34,676 bases of DNA from Terriglobales bacterium. GTDB taxonomy: Bacteria; Acidobacteriota; Terriglobia; Terriglobales; Acidobacteriaceae. The notes under the pieces are model-generated. The model made no database searches, was not told the DNA's origin, and worked only from the letters and a program-made list of their open reading frames with translations. Shown here in pieces: positions 25,201 to 31,560 of the stretch. The DNA lies in the NCBI GenBank assembly GCA_030038475.1, contig JASHOU010000182.1:1-34676 (forward strand), read 5' to 3'. Numbering within the stretch: the stretch's first letter is position 1; each line of letters opens with the position of its first letter. The position numbers and the translations under genes are program-made.

Positions 25201-25643
25201 AAATGGAATGAGCAATAGAAGAGAATTGCTGCCAGCGCCAGCTCCAGGCGGACATATTTAGGTACCAAGTCCGACTTTTCGGTGAACACTCCACTGACCA
25301 TTTGCGTCCGCAGGTTTATATAGGCGAGCAGAGCTCCGGTCACCGTCAGCGCAACGTCATACCACTTGAGCTGAAACGATTCCCTTATCAGGCGTGTGGA
25401 GACGAAGATGCAAACCGCCATGCCCACCAGAAGCATTGAGCTGAGGAAAAACAAGAGCGCAGAAGGGCCGTGGAAATATTCCACTGCCTGCAACGCGTAA
25501 TGCAGCGTGTAGGCCGCCCATGCGAGTTGCCACGCACGAAAATAGGTGTGACGGTTCTGTTCGTAGAGGTAAGTGAAGACAAGAAGCACCAGCAGGGCTA
25601 CCGCCCCGGGAATCAGCACCAGACCTGTTACCACGCTGTTCAT
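22245..25643 (-). CDS. Membrane GAF-GGDEF-HD-GYP protein (c-di-GMP synthesis and breakdown)
   Basis: 1132-residue signalling protein. About seven hydrophobic segments fill residues 1-220 (VLIPGAVALLVLLVFTYLY, LFFLSSMLLVGMAVCIFVS and others), a membrane sensor. GAF-like domains follow at about 400-540 and 570-715. The GGDEF domain has YGGDEF with the motif at 808-812, so diguanylate cyclase activity is likely; the inhibitory RxxD site reads RQSN. The HD-GYP domain has VHDVGKL (HD at 994-995), ESHHEAFDGSGYP (GYP at 1055-1057) and VAVADAYVNMTSDR, so c-di-GMP hydrolysis is likely too. The start is ATG at 25643 with GGGGA 7 nt upstream. The stop overlaps that of the convergent 86-residue gene by CTAG. 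It probably switches between making and breaking c-di-GMP in response to signals sensed by the membrane or GAF part. Confidence 0.92.
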   Translation of the reverse strand: MNSVVTGLVLIPGAVALLVLLVFTYLYEQNRHTYFRAWQLAWAAYTLHYALQAVEYFHGPSALLFFLSSMLLVGMAVCIFVSTRLIRESFQLKWYDVALTVTGALLAYINLRTQMVSGVFTEKSDLVPKYVRLELALAAILFYCSFHFYRYAFRRNSVAFRVLAFSLALWAALMGAGQFRQPFLNIVGQFGGFLGPVPQMLLAIAMVMVLFENERNAVQENALAFSTLGVDPRRLLSPSDLIPSLQTFVDRLIAPLPERRAIFFVSQQWRGTLPSVQKGFSAEFLEKLQKTQAGDYISELAYRRGGVVTFRSLPELEEPLPALSGGKFEACKQTLLAEGVTDLMAVSLQTREHNFGVLLFPHAERRMFGSSNLRLLIGLSLQIALTLENYVVMHEAQRRTKEYELLTEIGQAISSHLVQDEVLRTVQVELGQIFDTSNFYIAFQEEDEIRFELEIEAGVRLPKRSRKAGNGLTEYVLRTGEPLLIESDLEQVRAKLGVDFVPQQPAKSFCAVPILLGDRAQGVMAALSTERESQFQARDLEVMQTAAGQLGVAIENARLFTEEQRRARHLAFLNNISKVAISSEDAEQMMANIVREIQKNFHYDHIGIGIMDYATKDIEIKAEAGTASQTLGRRIAVGSGVLGKVARTGVSALVQNAGPGQLAGVLPESRAVLCLPITYGESLLGVLNVESRDENAFAPQDVLILNTLADLLATALHNSFVFQKLQQQSITDGLTGIKTRRFFWEALSSEWKRASRSGRPFSVVLVDLDKFKEVNDSLGHLEGDLVLARVGRLLEQKCRQSNVVARYGGDEFIILMPETGIEQAQVLAERLRLWLATDPMLEEHHITGSFGVASFPVHGFSVEDLIRVADAGMYVSKHAGGNQVSTSDAFGEGSALQRNMISGYIEGFLNREDNGPQHIEELVSTLRKLCGGEDNANRRALKEAIEALARAAELREHNAAGHGEQTAHYAGIIARGLNLAAHEIDDVILAARVHDVGKLFIEDRILNKPGALREDEFAEMKTHARLGAEVVRAIPEIEPVAQAVESHHEAFDGSGYPLGLKGENIPLYGRIVAVADAYVNMTSDRSFALPKSDEQAMAELVKLSGTRFDGMIIRVFARLLKMEKASSFGGAS

Positions 25644-25984
25644 CTAATATTCCCCAGGTAATACCTTCTCGTCACTATGAATGGTACCCTTTGAGAAACG
25701 TGTCACTAAGGCTGGCCTAATCCTGTCATACCAGACAGATGGAGACAACAGGTGTCTTTCGGCTGGCGCCATCCTGGGCACGGCGTTTTCAAAGTATCTA
25801 CTTATAGGATGCGACGGCGCTACAGCGATTTTCTTTCAAAGCATTACCTTCGTAATCCAGAGGTAACCATTCTTTCGAGGGCAGGGCCGGCTCGCCGCGG
25901 CAGTGCTTCGCTTTCGAACAAAGCGCGTTCCTGCTGACAGAACGGTTAGAGCCTAAACGCCCCGCCCCGCTATACTCAAGAGCT
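25644..25984. other. 341-bp divergent gap between the GGDEF/HD-GYP gene and gltX
   Basis: No gene is supported. On the left, GGTAATACC (about 25656-25664) is a short palindrome near the GGDEF start. Two loosely similar TTTCAAAG phrases (about 25788 and 25837) and two GTCACTA phrases occur without clear order. On the right is the gltX -10. Confidence 0.5.
25971..25976 (+). promoter_or_regulatory. -10 element TATACT 8 nt before gltX ATG
   Basis: TATACT ends 8 nt before the ATG at 25985, so the mRNA would start at or within 1-2 nt of the start codon. No Shine-Dalgarno is visible. Confidence 0.45.
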
Positions 25985-27448
25985 ATGCTTCGGGTTCGAT
26001 TCGCGCCTTCGCCAACGGGTTTTCTCCACGTTGGCAGCGCCCGCACTTTTATTTTCAACTGGCTCTACGCCCGCCACAACCGCGGAACCATGGTCTTGCG
26101 CCTCGATGACACGGATGTCGAGCGCAATACTGAAGCCTCGATGAACTCCATCTTCGAAGGCCTGAGATGGCTCGGCCTTGGCTGGGACGAGGAGTATAAG
26201 CAATCCGAGCGGCCCGCGTTGCACCGGCAGATTGCCCACGCCATTTTTCAGAAAGGCCTCGCCTACCGCGATTTCACCCCCGCCCACGCCGGCGACAGCG
26301 AGAAATCGGGCGCCAATCAGACGTGGCTTTTCAATCCTGGCATGCGTGAGCTTTCGCGTGTGGAAAGCGACCGCAGGGCCTCTGCGGGAGAGCCTTTCGC
26401 GCTGCGCTTCCGAGTTCCACGCGGGACCGGTGACGAAATTCGGTTTACTGACGCCGTCTACGGCGCGCAAGCCAAATCCGCCGATGACATCGAAGACTTC
26501 GCCCTGCTCCGTTCGGATGGCATGCCTACCTATCATCTGGCATCGTGCGCCGATGATATCGATCTGCGGATCAGCCACATCATCCGCGGCCAGGACCACC
26601 TCTCGAATACTTTCAAGCACGTGATGATCTTCGAGGGCGCGGGGGCAAAGCCGCCGCAGTTCGCGCATCTTCCACTTCTTGTGGCGCCCGATGGGTCGAA
26701 GCTTTCGAAGCGCCGTCACGGTCCGGTCGTGAGTGTGACCACCTATCGCGATGCCGGTTTTCTGCCGGAAGCCTTTATCAACTTTCTTTGCCTGCTGGGT
26801 TGGTCGCCGAAAGACAATCGCGAAAACATGACGCAGCAGGAACTCATCGATGCCTTTTCTCTCGAAGGCATCAATCGCGCCAACGCTGTGGTGAATTTCA
26901 AGGAACCTGCGGCGACACCGGAGGAAACGTTCGACCCCAAGGCGCTCTGGCTCAACGCCGAGCACATCCGCGCCCTTCCTGTCGAGGACCTTAGCTCGTG
27001 CCTGCTGCCGATCGTTCACGAAGCAGGTTTTGAGATTACCGTGGAAAAAATGCTGGCCATCACTCCGCTGATTCGCGAGCGTATCAAGCTGTTGCGTGAC
27101 GTTCTCACCGCCGCGGACTTTTTCTTCGTCGGTCAGCTACCGCCTTATGACCCAGCCGAGTTGATTCCCCAGAAAGGCGACGCCGCGATGGCTTTGAAAG
27201 TCTTAACTGGAGCACGAGAAATTCTGGCGCAAACCGAATTCAAACATGACCCGCTCGATCAGGCGCTTCGCGCCGCGGCACAGCAGATGGGCATCAAAGC
27301 GGGTCAGATGTTCCAACCAATTCGGGTTGCCGTTTGCGGCCGCAAGAACGCGCCCCCATTGTTTGAAACGCTGGCAGTGCTGGGAAGAGATACGACCCTC
27401 GAAAGAATCGACGAGGCAATCGAGAAGTTGCAACAACTCGGGAACTAG
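25985..27448 (+). CDS. gltX: Glutamyl-tRNA synthetase
   Basis: Charges tRNA-Glu with glutamate; class I synthetase in the cytoplasm. 487 residues, usual length. The catalytic domain shows [18 protein letters not shown] (HIGH-type motif, about 5-22), DTDVERNT, the tRNA-binding region, and the KMSKS-type loop KLSKRRHG near residue 240, followed by the helical anticodon-binding domain ending in [18 protein letters not shown]. The start is ATG at 25985, only 8 nt after a TATACT, which suggests a leaderless mRNA. glnS lies 1 kb downstream, so Glu and Gln charging genes sit together. Whether this enzyme is discriminating cannot be read by eye, but the presence of glnS makes that likely. Confidence 0.97.
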   Translation: MLRVRFAPSPTGFLHVGSARTFIFNWLYARHNRGTMVLRLDDTDVERNTEASMNSIFEGLRWLGLGWDEEYKQSERPALHRQIAHAIFQKGLAYRDFTPAHAGDSEKSGANQTWLFNPGMRELSRVESDRRASAGEPFALRFRVPRGTGDEIRFTDAVYGAQAKSADDIEDFALLRSDGMPTYHLASCADDIDLRISHIIRGQDHLSNTFKHVMIFEGAGAKPPQFAHLPLLVAPDGSKLSKRRHGPVVSVTTYRDAGFLPEAFINFLCLLGWSPKDNRENMTQQELIDAFSLEGINRANAVVNFKEPAATPEETFDPKALWLNAEHIRALPVEDLSSCLLPIVHEAGFEITVEKMLAITPLIRERIKLLRDVLTAADFFFVGQLPPYDPAELIPQKGDAAMALKVLTGAREILAQTEFKHDPLDQALRAAAQQMGIKAGQMFQPIRVAVCGRKNAPPLFETLAVLGRDTTLERIDEAIEKLQQLGN

Positions 27449-28383
27449 CGTGATGCGCTCAGCTGCGCTGCTCTTTCGGCTTCTGCACTCATCCGACCTT
27501 CTGCAATTTCTGTGTCCACGCCCTGCCGAAGCCCCACTCCATTTTGCCCATGCAGCAAGTAAGCGCGGGAATGCTGCAACCACATCACCCCGATCGCCAG
27601 AAATAAAACTCCGACCAGGAGCACCGCAATCCGGCGCAGGAAGTCATCTTGCGCTGGAGCCACGCGGGCGATCAGCGCACCGAGCAGCAGCCCCATGAGC
27701 AGCCCTCCGACATGCGCGGCATTATCGGTGCGAGCGATTACTGCGCCAAAAAAGAGGTTGTATCCGACAAACACGATTACACTGCGGAGCGTTCCCTGTA
27801 GCGCGGCGCGTGGCAACGAGAACTCGCCCAGATAAAAAGATGCGATCAGAGCGCCGGCAATTCCAAAGATCGCTCCCGAAGCGCCAACGCTTAAGACGAC
27901 AGGGTTCCAGATTATGCTTGCGAGACTCGACGACACGCCCGTGATCAGGTAGACCGCAGCAAACGTCCAGTGGCCGTAAACTGACTCTGCCAATCGACCT
28001 AGATCCCAAAGGCACCACATGTTGAAGGCGATGTGCAACAAGCCGCCGTGAACAAAAACGCAAGTCAGCAGCCGCCACCACTGACCACTCACCGTGAGCG
28101 GGCCGAAATTCGCTCCCCATCGCACGAGGTCCTGGCCAGAGGGATTGTCGAGCATGGAAACGCCGGCGAAAAGCATGGCGAGGTAGACGGCAACATTAAT
28201 GCCGAATATGGCCTGCGTGACCGCCATCGAAGCAGAGCGCTGCCGCATCCAGGGAGCCGTCTCCATGCGCTGGTAGCCAACATCCTCTCCCCGCTGCGCG
28301 GCCTCATGCTGTACGCACCACTGGCAAATCTTACGGAAGCTGAAAGGCGGAAGCTGCCGCCCACATTGTACGCACTGCGCCAT
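27445..28383 (-). CDS. Rhomboid-family intramembrane serine protease with N-terminal zinc-ribbon-like motif
   Basis: 312-residue membrane protease that cleaves transmembrane substrates. The N-terminus has paired cysteines, C4-x2-C7 and C20-x2-C23, as in a zinc ribbon. The six-helix rhomboid core follows from about residue 55: [18 protein letters not shown] (the oxyanion His and Asn), [13 protein letters not shown] with nucleophile Ser169, and [14 protein letters not shown] with catalytic His224. A last hydrophobic segment ([17 protein letters not shown]) and a short Ala/Glu-rich tail end the protein. The stop shares CTAG with the gltX stop. The start at 28383 is 23 bp from the divergent glnS start. 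Substrate unknown. Confidence 0.93.
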   Translation of the reverse strand: MAQCVQCGRQLPPFSFRKICQWCVQHEAAQRGEDVGYQRMETAPWMRQRSASMAVTQAIFGINVAVYLAMLFAGVSMLDNPSGQDLVRWGANFGPLTVSGQWWRLLTCVFVHGGLLHIAFNMWCLWDLGRLAESVYGHWTFAAVYLITGVSSSLASIIWNPVVLSVGASGAIFGIAGALIASFYLGEFSLPRAALQGTLRSVIVFVGYNLFFGAVIARTDNAAHVGGLLMGLLLGALIARVAPAQDDFLRRIAVLLVGVLFLAIGVMWLQHSRAYLLHGQNGVGLRQGVDTEIAEGRMSAEAERAAQLSASR

Positions 28384-28397
28384 GAGACATATAGAAT
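28366..28397 (+). promoter_or_regulatory. glnS promoter overlapping the rhomboid start
   Basis: TTGTAC (28366-28371) and TATAGA (28390-28395) are 18 bp apart; the overlapping hexamer TAGAAT (28392-28397) is an alternative -10. The glnS ATG is only 9-11 nt further on. The -35 lies inside the rhomboid coding region. On the minus strand, TATTCT (28394-28399) lies 10 nt before the rhomboid ATG and may serve that gene. Confidence 0.45.
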
Positions 28398-28406
28398 AAC
28401 AAGAGT

Positions 28407-30146
28407 ATGAGCTCTACTAAGGCTGCTTCGTCCAGCGAGCTTACGGTAAAACCGGGTGAATCTCGTTCTTCGAACTTCATCCGCGATATTTTCCTGGAGG
28501 ACCTGAAAACCAGGAAATTCGGCGATGCCGTCATCCAGACACGCTTCCCACCTGAGCCCAACGGCTATCTCCATATCGGACATGCCAAAGCGATCTGCCT
28601 GGACTTCGGTTTGGCCGATGAGTTCGCCGGCAAGACCAATTTGCGCTTCGATGACACCAATCCGGAGAAGGAAGAACAGGAATATGTAGACGCGATTAAG
28701 CGGGACGTGCGTTGGCTCGGTTTCGATTGGGAGCGCCTTTGCTATGCCTCGGATTACTTCGACCAGCTTTACCAGTGGGCGATCAAGCTGATCAGAGACG
28801 GCAAGGCTTACGTGGACGATTTGACGGCGGAGGAAATTCGGAAGTATCGCGGCACACTGACAGAACCCGGCAAGGACAGCCCATATCGCAACCGGTCGGT
28901 TGAAGAAAACCTCGACCTTTTCGAACGCATGCAGAAGGGCGAGTTTGCGGATGGCACGCGCGTTCTGCGCGCCAAAATCGACATGGCATCGCCCAACCTC
29001 AACATGCGCGACCCGGTGATGTACCGCATTCTGCGCGCGGAACATCATCGTACAGGGAATAGGTGGTGCATTTATCCGATGTACGACTATGCGCATGGGC
29101 AGTCCGATTCGATCGAGCGCGTTACGCATTCCATGTGCTCGCTCGAATTTGCCGATCACCAGCCCATCTATCGCTGGTTCATCGAACAGTTGGGCATTTT
29201 TCCCTCCCAGCAGATTGAATTCGATCGTCTCAGCCTGACTTATACGCAAATGAGCAAACGTAAGCTGCGGCTGCTGGTCGAGGAAGGCCACGTGCGCGGC
29301 TGGGACGATCCGCGGATGCCGACGCTTTCCGGCATGCGCCGTCTCGGCTACACTCCGGAAGCAATTCGCAACTTTGTGGCTGCTGTCGGCGTCTCGCGCA
29401 CCAACGGAATCGTTGAGTTGGCGATGCTCGAACACTTCGTTCGCGAAGACCTGAACAGGCGCTCCCCACGTGTCATGGCCGTGCTGCGTCCGCTGAGGAT
29501 CGTGATCGACAATTATCCAGAGGGCCAGGTTGAGGAGGTCGAGGCGGTGAATAATCCGGAGGACGAAAACGCCGGCAAGCGCAAGGTTCCATTTTCGAAA
29601 GTACTTTACATCGAGCAGGATGATTTCCGCGAAGATCCGCCTAAGCAGTATTACCGCCTGTCGCCGGGGCGCGAGGTGCGACTGCGCTACGGTTACCTTA
29701 TTACCGCAAAGTCGATGGTGAAGAATGATCGCGGCGAAGTAGTGGAGGTGCACTGCACTTACGACCCGGCGACGCGTGGCGGGAATGCTCCGGATGGGCG
29801 CAAGGTAAAGTCGACGATTCACTGGGTCTCAGCCGAACATGCCATTGACGCCGAAGTGCGCATCTACGACAAGCTCTTTACCAGGGAAGACCCGGATCAG
29901 GTTGAAGAAGGACAGGAGTTCACCGCGAATTTAAACCCGACTTCGTTAGAGATCGTCGCGCGGGCCAAACTCGAGCCGTCGCTGGCGAATGCCACGATCG
30001 GAAACCGTTATCAATTTGAACGACTCGGGTATTTCTGTGTAGATCCGGATTCGAAGCTCGGGCATCCCGTATTTAACCGCACCGTCGCGTTAAAAGATAC
30101 CTGGGCCAAGGTTGAGAAGAAGATCGAGAGAAAAGGCGAGCTGTAG
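28407..30146 (+). CDS. glnS: Glutaminyl-tRNA synthetase
   Basis: Charges tRNA-Gln with glutamine; class I synthetase. 579 residues, normal for the family. After a short N-terminal stretch, [17 protein letters not shown] (about 46-63) is the HIGH motif, then [11 protein letters not shown], and QMSKRKL at about 281-287 is the KMSKS loop. The C-terminal part has two beta-barrel anticodon-binding domains ([54 protein letters not shown]). The start is ATG at 28407, 9 nt after a -10-like TAGAAT and without a Shine-Dalgarno. It is divergent from the rhomboid gene and convergent with the 30190-30795 gene. Its presence means direct Gln-tRNA formation is available. Confidence 0.97.
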   Translation: MSSTKAASSSELTVKPGESRSSNFIRDIFLEDLKTRKFGDAVIQTRFPPEPNGYLHIGHAKAICLDFGLADEFAGKTNLRFDDTNPEKEEQEYVDAIKRDVRWLGFDWERLCYASDYFDQLYQWAIKLIRDGKAYVDDLTAEEIRKYRGTLTEPGKDSPYRNRSVEENLDLFERMQKGEFADGTRVLRAKIDMASPNLNMRDPVMYRILRAEHHRTGNRWCIYPMYDYAHGQSDSIERVTHSMCSLEFADHQPIYRWFIEQLGIFPSQQIEFDRLSLTYTQMSKRKLRLLVEEGHVRGWDDPRMPTLSGMRRLGYTPEAIRNFVAAVGVSRTNGIVELAMLEHFVREDLNRRSPRVMAVLRPLRIVIDNYPEGQVEEVEAVNNPEDENAGKRKVPFSKVLYIEQDDFREDPPKQYYRLSPGREVRLRYGYLITAKSMVKNDRGEVVEVHCTYDPATRGGNAPDGRKVKSTIHWVSAEHAIDAEVRIYDKLFTREDPDQVEEGQEFTANLNPTSLEIVARAKLEPSLANATIGNRYQFERLGYFCVDPDSKLGHPVFNRTVALKDTWAKVEKKIERKGEL

Positions 30147-30189
30147 CCGTTTCGAAAGCGGTCCGCAGAGGGTCAGTCATAGGCTTTCG

Positions 30190-30795
30190 TCACCGGAGTC
30201 GGCCGAAAGTCAACCAACGCACAATCTTTGTGTGTTGACGGAGCTTCAGCCTTCTCGTTGCCGCGTCTACTGCTGTATTGCCAGTTGGCGCTAATAATAT
30301 TCGGTTGTAGTTAGCCTCGAAGTCGGAAATGCTGTACAGATTTTTGGTCTTAACCCCTTGGGATGAGGCCGAGCCTTGACAGGGCGGAACCACTGCGGTG
30401 ATTGCGCCTACAGTTCCTACCACTAAATCAGCCAGCTGGGTGATCTTGGTTTGCGTGCTCGGATCGCTTACCTGTGCGACCTGTAGCACAAGTTGCTGAT
30501 CGGCCTGGTAGGCACTAATCGCTGCTTGTAACTCCTCGCAGATCCCCGGAGCTGACGCAGCCGTGGCTTTCGTAAAGTCAGCGGCCAGCGTCTCTATGTC
30601 CGTGGCGTCACTGTTAATCTTCGCTTCCAGGATCGAGTTCACCGGCTGACCATTGGCGACAGCCACAATTTGCAAAATGTTGATGAGAGCTGGCGCTGCC
30701 GCTGCCAAAATCGAATCGAGCTCAGACACCCAAGCGGTCGAACATGCGATACAGAACAAAGCAAGAGACAGCAAAACGACAAGAGCTTTCCTCAT
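30190..30795 (-). CDS. Putative lipoprotein at the end of a phage-like lysis cassette
   Basis: 201 residues, function unknown. MRKALVVLLSLALFCIACS is a secretion signal and probably a lipoprotein signal (Cys18), though Cys at -3 is unusual. The mature part is helical and Ala/Gln-rich (SILAAAAPALINILQIVAVANG, CEELQAAISAYQADQQLVLQVAQ, ITQLADLVVGTVGAITAVVPPC). The last 20 residues turn basic (LKLRQHTKIVRWLTFGRLR) and overlap a hairpin. The start is ATG at 30795 with GGAG about 9 nt upstream. It follows the holin-like and M15 peptidase genes, so a spanin-like or other lysis-related role is possible but only from position. Convergent with glnS. Confidence 0.7.
   Translation of the reverse strand: MRKALVVLLSLALFCIACSTAWVSELDSILAAAAPALINILQIVAVANGQPVNSILEAKINSDATDIETLAADFTKATAASAPGICEELQAAISAYQADQQLVLQVAQVSDPSTQTKITQLADLVVGTVGAITAVVPPCQGSASSQGVKTKNLYSISDFEANYNRILLAPTGNTAVDAATRRLKLRQHTKIVRWLTFGRLR
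30215..30237. other. 10-bp hairpin in the 3' end of the lipoprotein gene
   Basis: CAACGCACAA (30215-30224) pairs with TTGTGTGTTG (30228-30237) with one G-T, around the loop TCT. It lies within the last codons of the 30190-30795 gene, without a T-tail. It could help end or stabilise the transcript. Confidence 0.45.
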
Positions 30796-30833
30796 AATCG
30801 GTTTCTCCGTGGATTCCGCAGAATCTGAGTGAC

Positions 30834-31019
30834 TTACTTCGAGTTGTCGCGCGCAGCTGGTGAAGGCAGCCAGTGCGCCACGATGACCGCCAGCGGGGTG
30901 ACGATGGCTGCGGCAGTCGCATGGCTAGCCAAAAAAACTGCAATCGCGGGTGTAGCAGCGTTCGCAAGAGTGGTAATCAGGAGCACGACGGTGGGTAAAT
31001 AAACGCTGTATTTAGTCAA
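30834..31019 (-). CDS. 61-residue hydrophobic holin-like protein
   Basis: Small membrane protein with two hydrophobic stretches, YLPTVVLLITTLANAATPAIAVFL and TAAAIVTPLAVIVAHWL, and a short polar end (PSPAARDNSK). Size, topology and position next to a peptidoglycan peptidase gene fit a phage holin, but no holin family signature is recognised. The start is TTG at 31019, firmly supported by AGGAGGT on the minus strand 7 nt upstream (31027-31033). The gap to the next gene is 38 bp, so it is cotranscribed with its neighbours. Confidence 0.65.
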   Translation of the reverse strand: MTKYSVYLPTVVLLITTLANAATPAIAVFLASHATAAAIVTPLAVIVAHWLPSPAARDNSK

Positions 31020-31026
31020 GATAACT

Positions 31027-31033
31027 ACCTCCT
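31027..31033 (-). promoter_or_regulatory. Strong Shine-Dalgarno AGGAGGT deciding a TTG start
   Basis: A consensus ribosome binding site 7 nt before the TTG at 31019. It is one of the strongest in the window and confirms that the small hydrophobic gene is translated. Confidence 0.7.
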
Positions 31034-31080
31034 ATAGTCGCCCTTATATTTACTTAATTGGAAACGCCGCGATAAGCTTG

Positions 31081-31527
31081 TCAAGCTCGAATACCCGGTT
31101 CATAGGGCGATTGTGGCGAGCGCTTGGTGAATGCCTCGCGACGGAAGAATGATCGATCTTCCGCCAAGCCAATGTGCACCCATCCATATTCAAGGATCAG
31201 TTGGTCGTAGTCGAGGTCAGACTTAAGAATGGCATGTGCGACTTCCGCCGGTGTACCAAAGTCCGGGCAAACGAAATCGCAAGCTAAACCGCGACAATGC
31301 GCGCTCGTGGCTGCCCCGCCTACGGCCTGGTTTACTTGCGACGAGCGATAGCCGCTGTGTACGACGATGGGTTTGTTACCGAGCAACGTCCTAATTTTTT
31401 CCATAACATCTGCCACTAATTGTAGGTTAGCCATTATCGGCACGCTGGGACTGTTATCCAGACCGAGGCGTGTGGCAATCGCGGAGTAAGTCATTTCTTC
31501 GAGTGTAAAGTGATCCGTAAGATTCAC
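31081..31527 (-). CDS. M15-family zinc peptidase (D-Ala-D-Ala carboxypeptidase/endolysin-like)
   Basis: 148-residue peptidoglycan peptidase of the M15 (M15A/VanY-like) type often found in phages as an endolysin or tail-associated enzyme. It starts LTDHFTLEEMTYS; conserved residues are SGYRS (58-62), SAHCRGLACD with zinc ligands His77 and Asp84, and ILEYGWVHIG with catalytic Glu113 and ligand His118. There is no signal peptide, so release would need a holin, which fits the 61-residue neighbour downstream. The start is GTG at 31527 with GGAGA about 10 nt upstream. It lies 33 bp after the long beta-helix protein and 61 bp before the holin-like gene, on the same strand. Confidence 0.88.
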   Translation of the reverse strand: MNLTDHFTLEEMTYSAIATRLGLDNSPSVPIMANLQLVADVMEKIRTLLGNKPIVVHSGYRSSQVNQAVGGAATSAHCRGLACDFVCPDFGTPAEVAHAILKSDLDYDQLILEYGWVHIGLAEDRSFFRREAFTKRSPQSPYEPGIRA

Positions 31528-31560
31528 AGTATGTTATCTCCACTAATGGTCGAACGAGAG

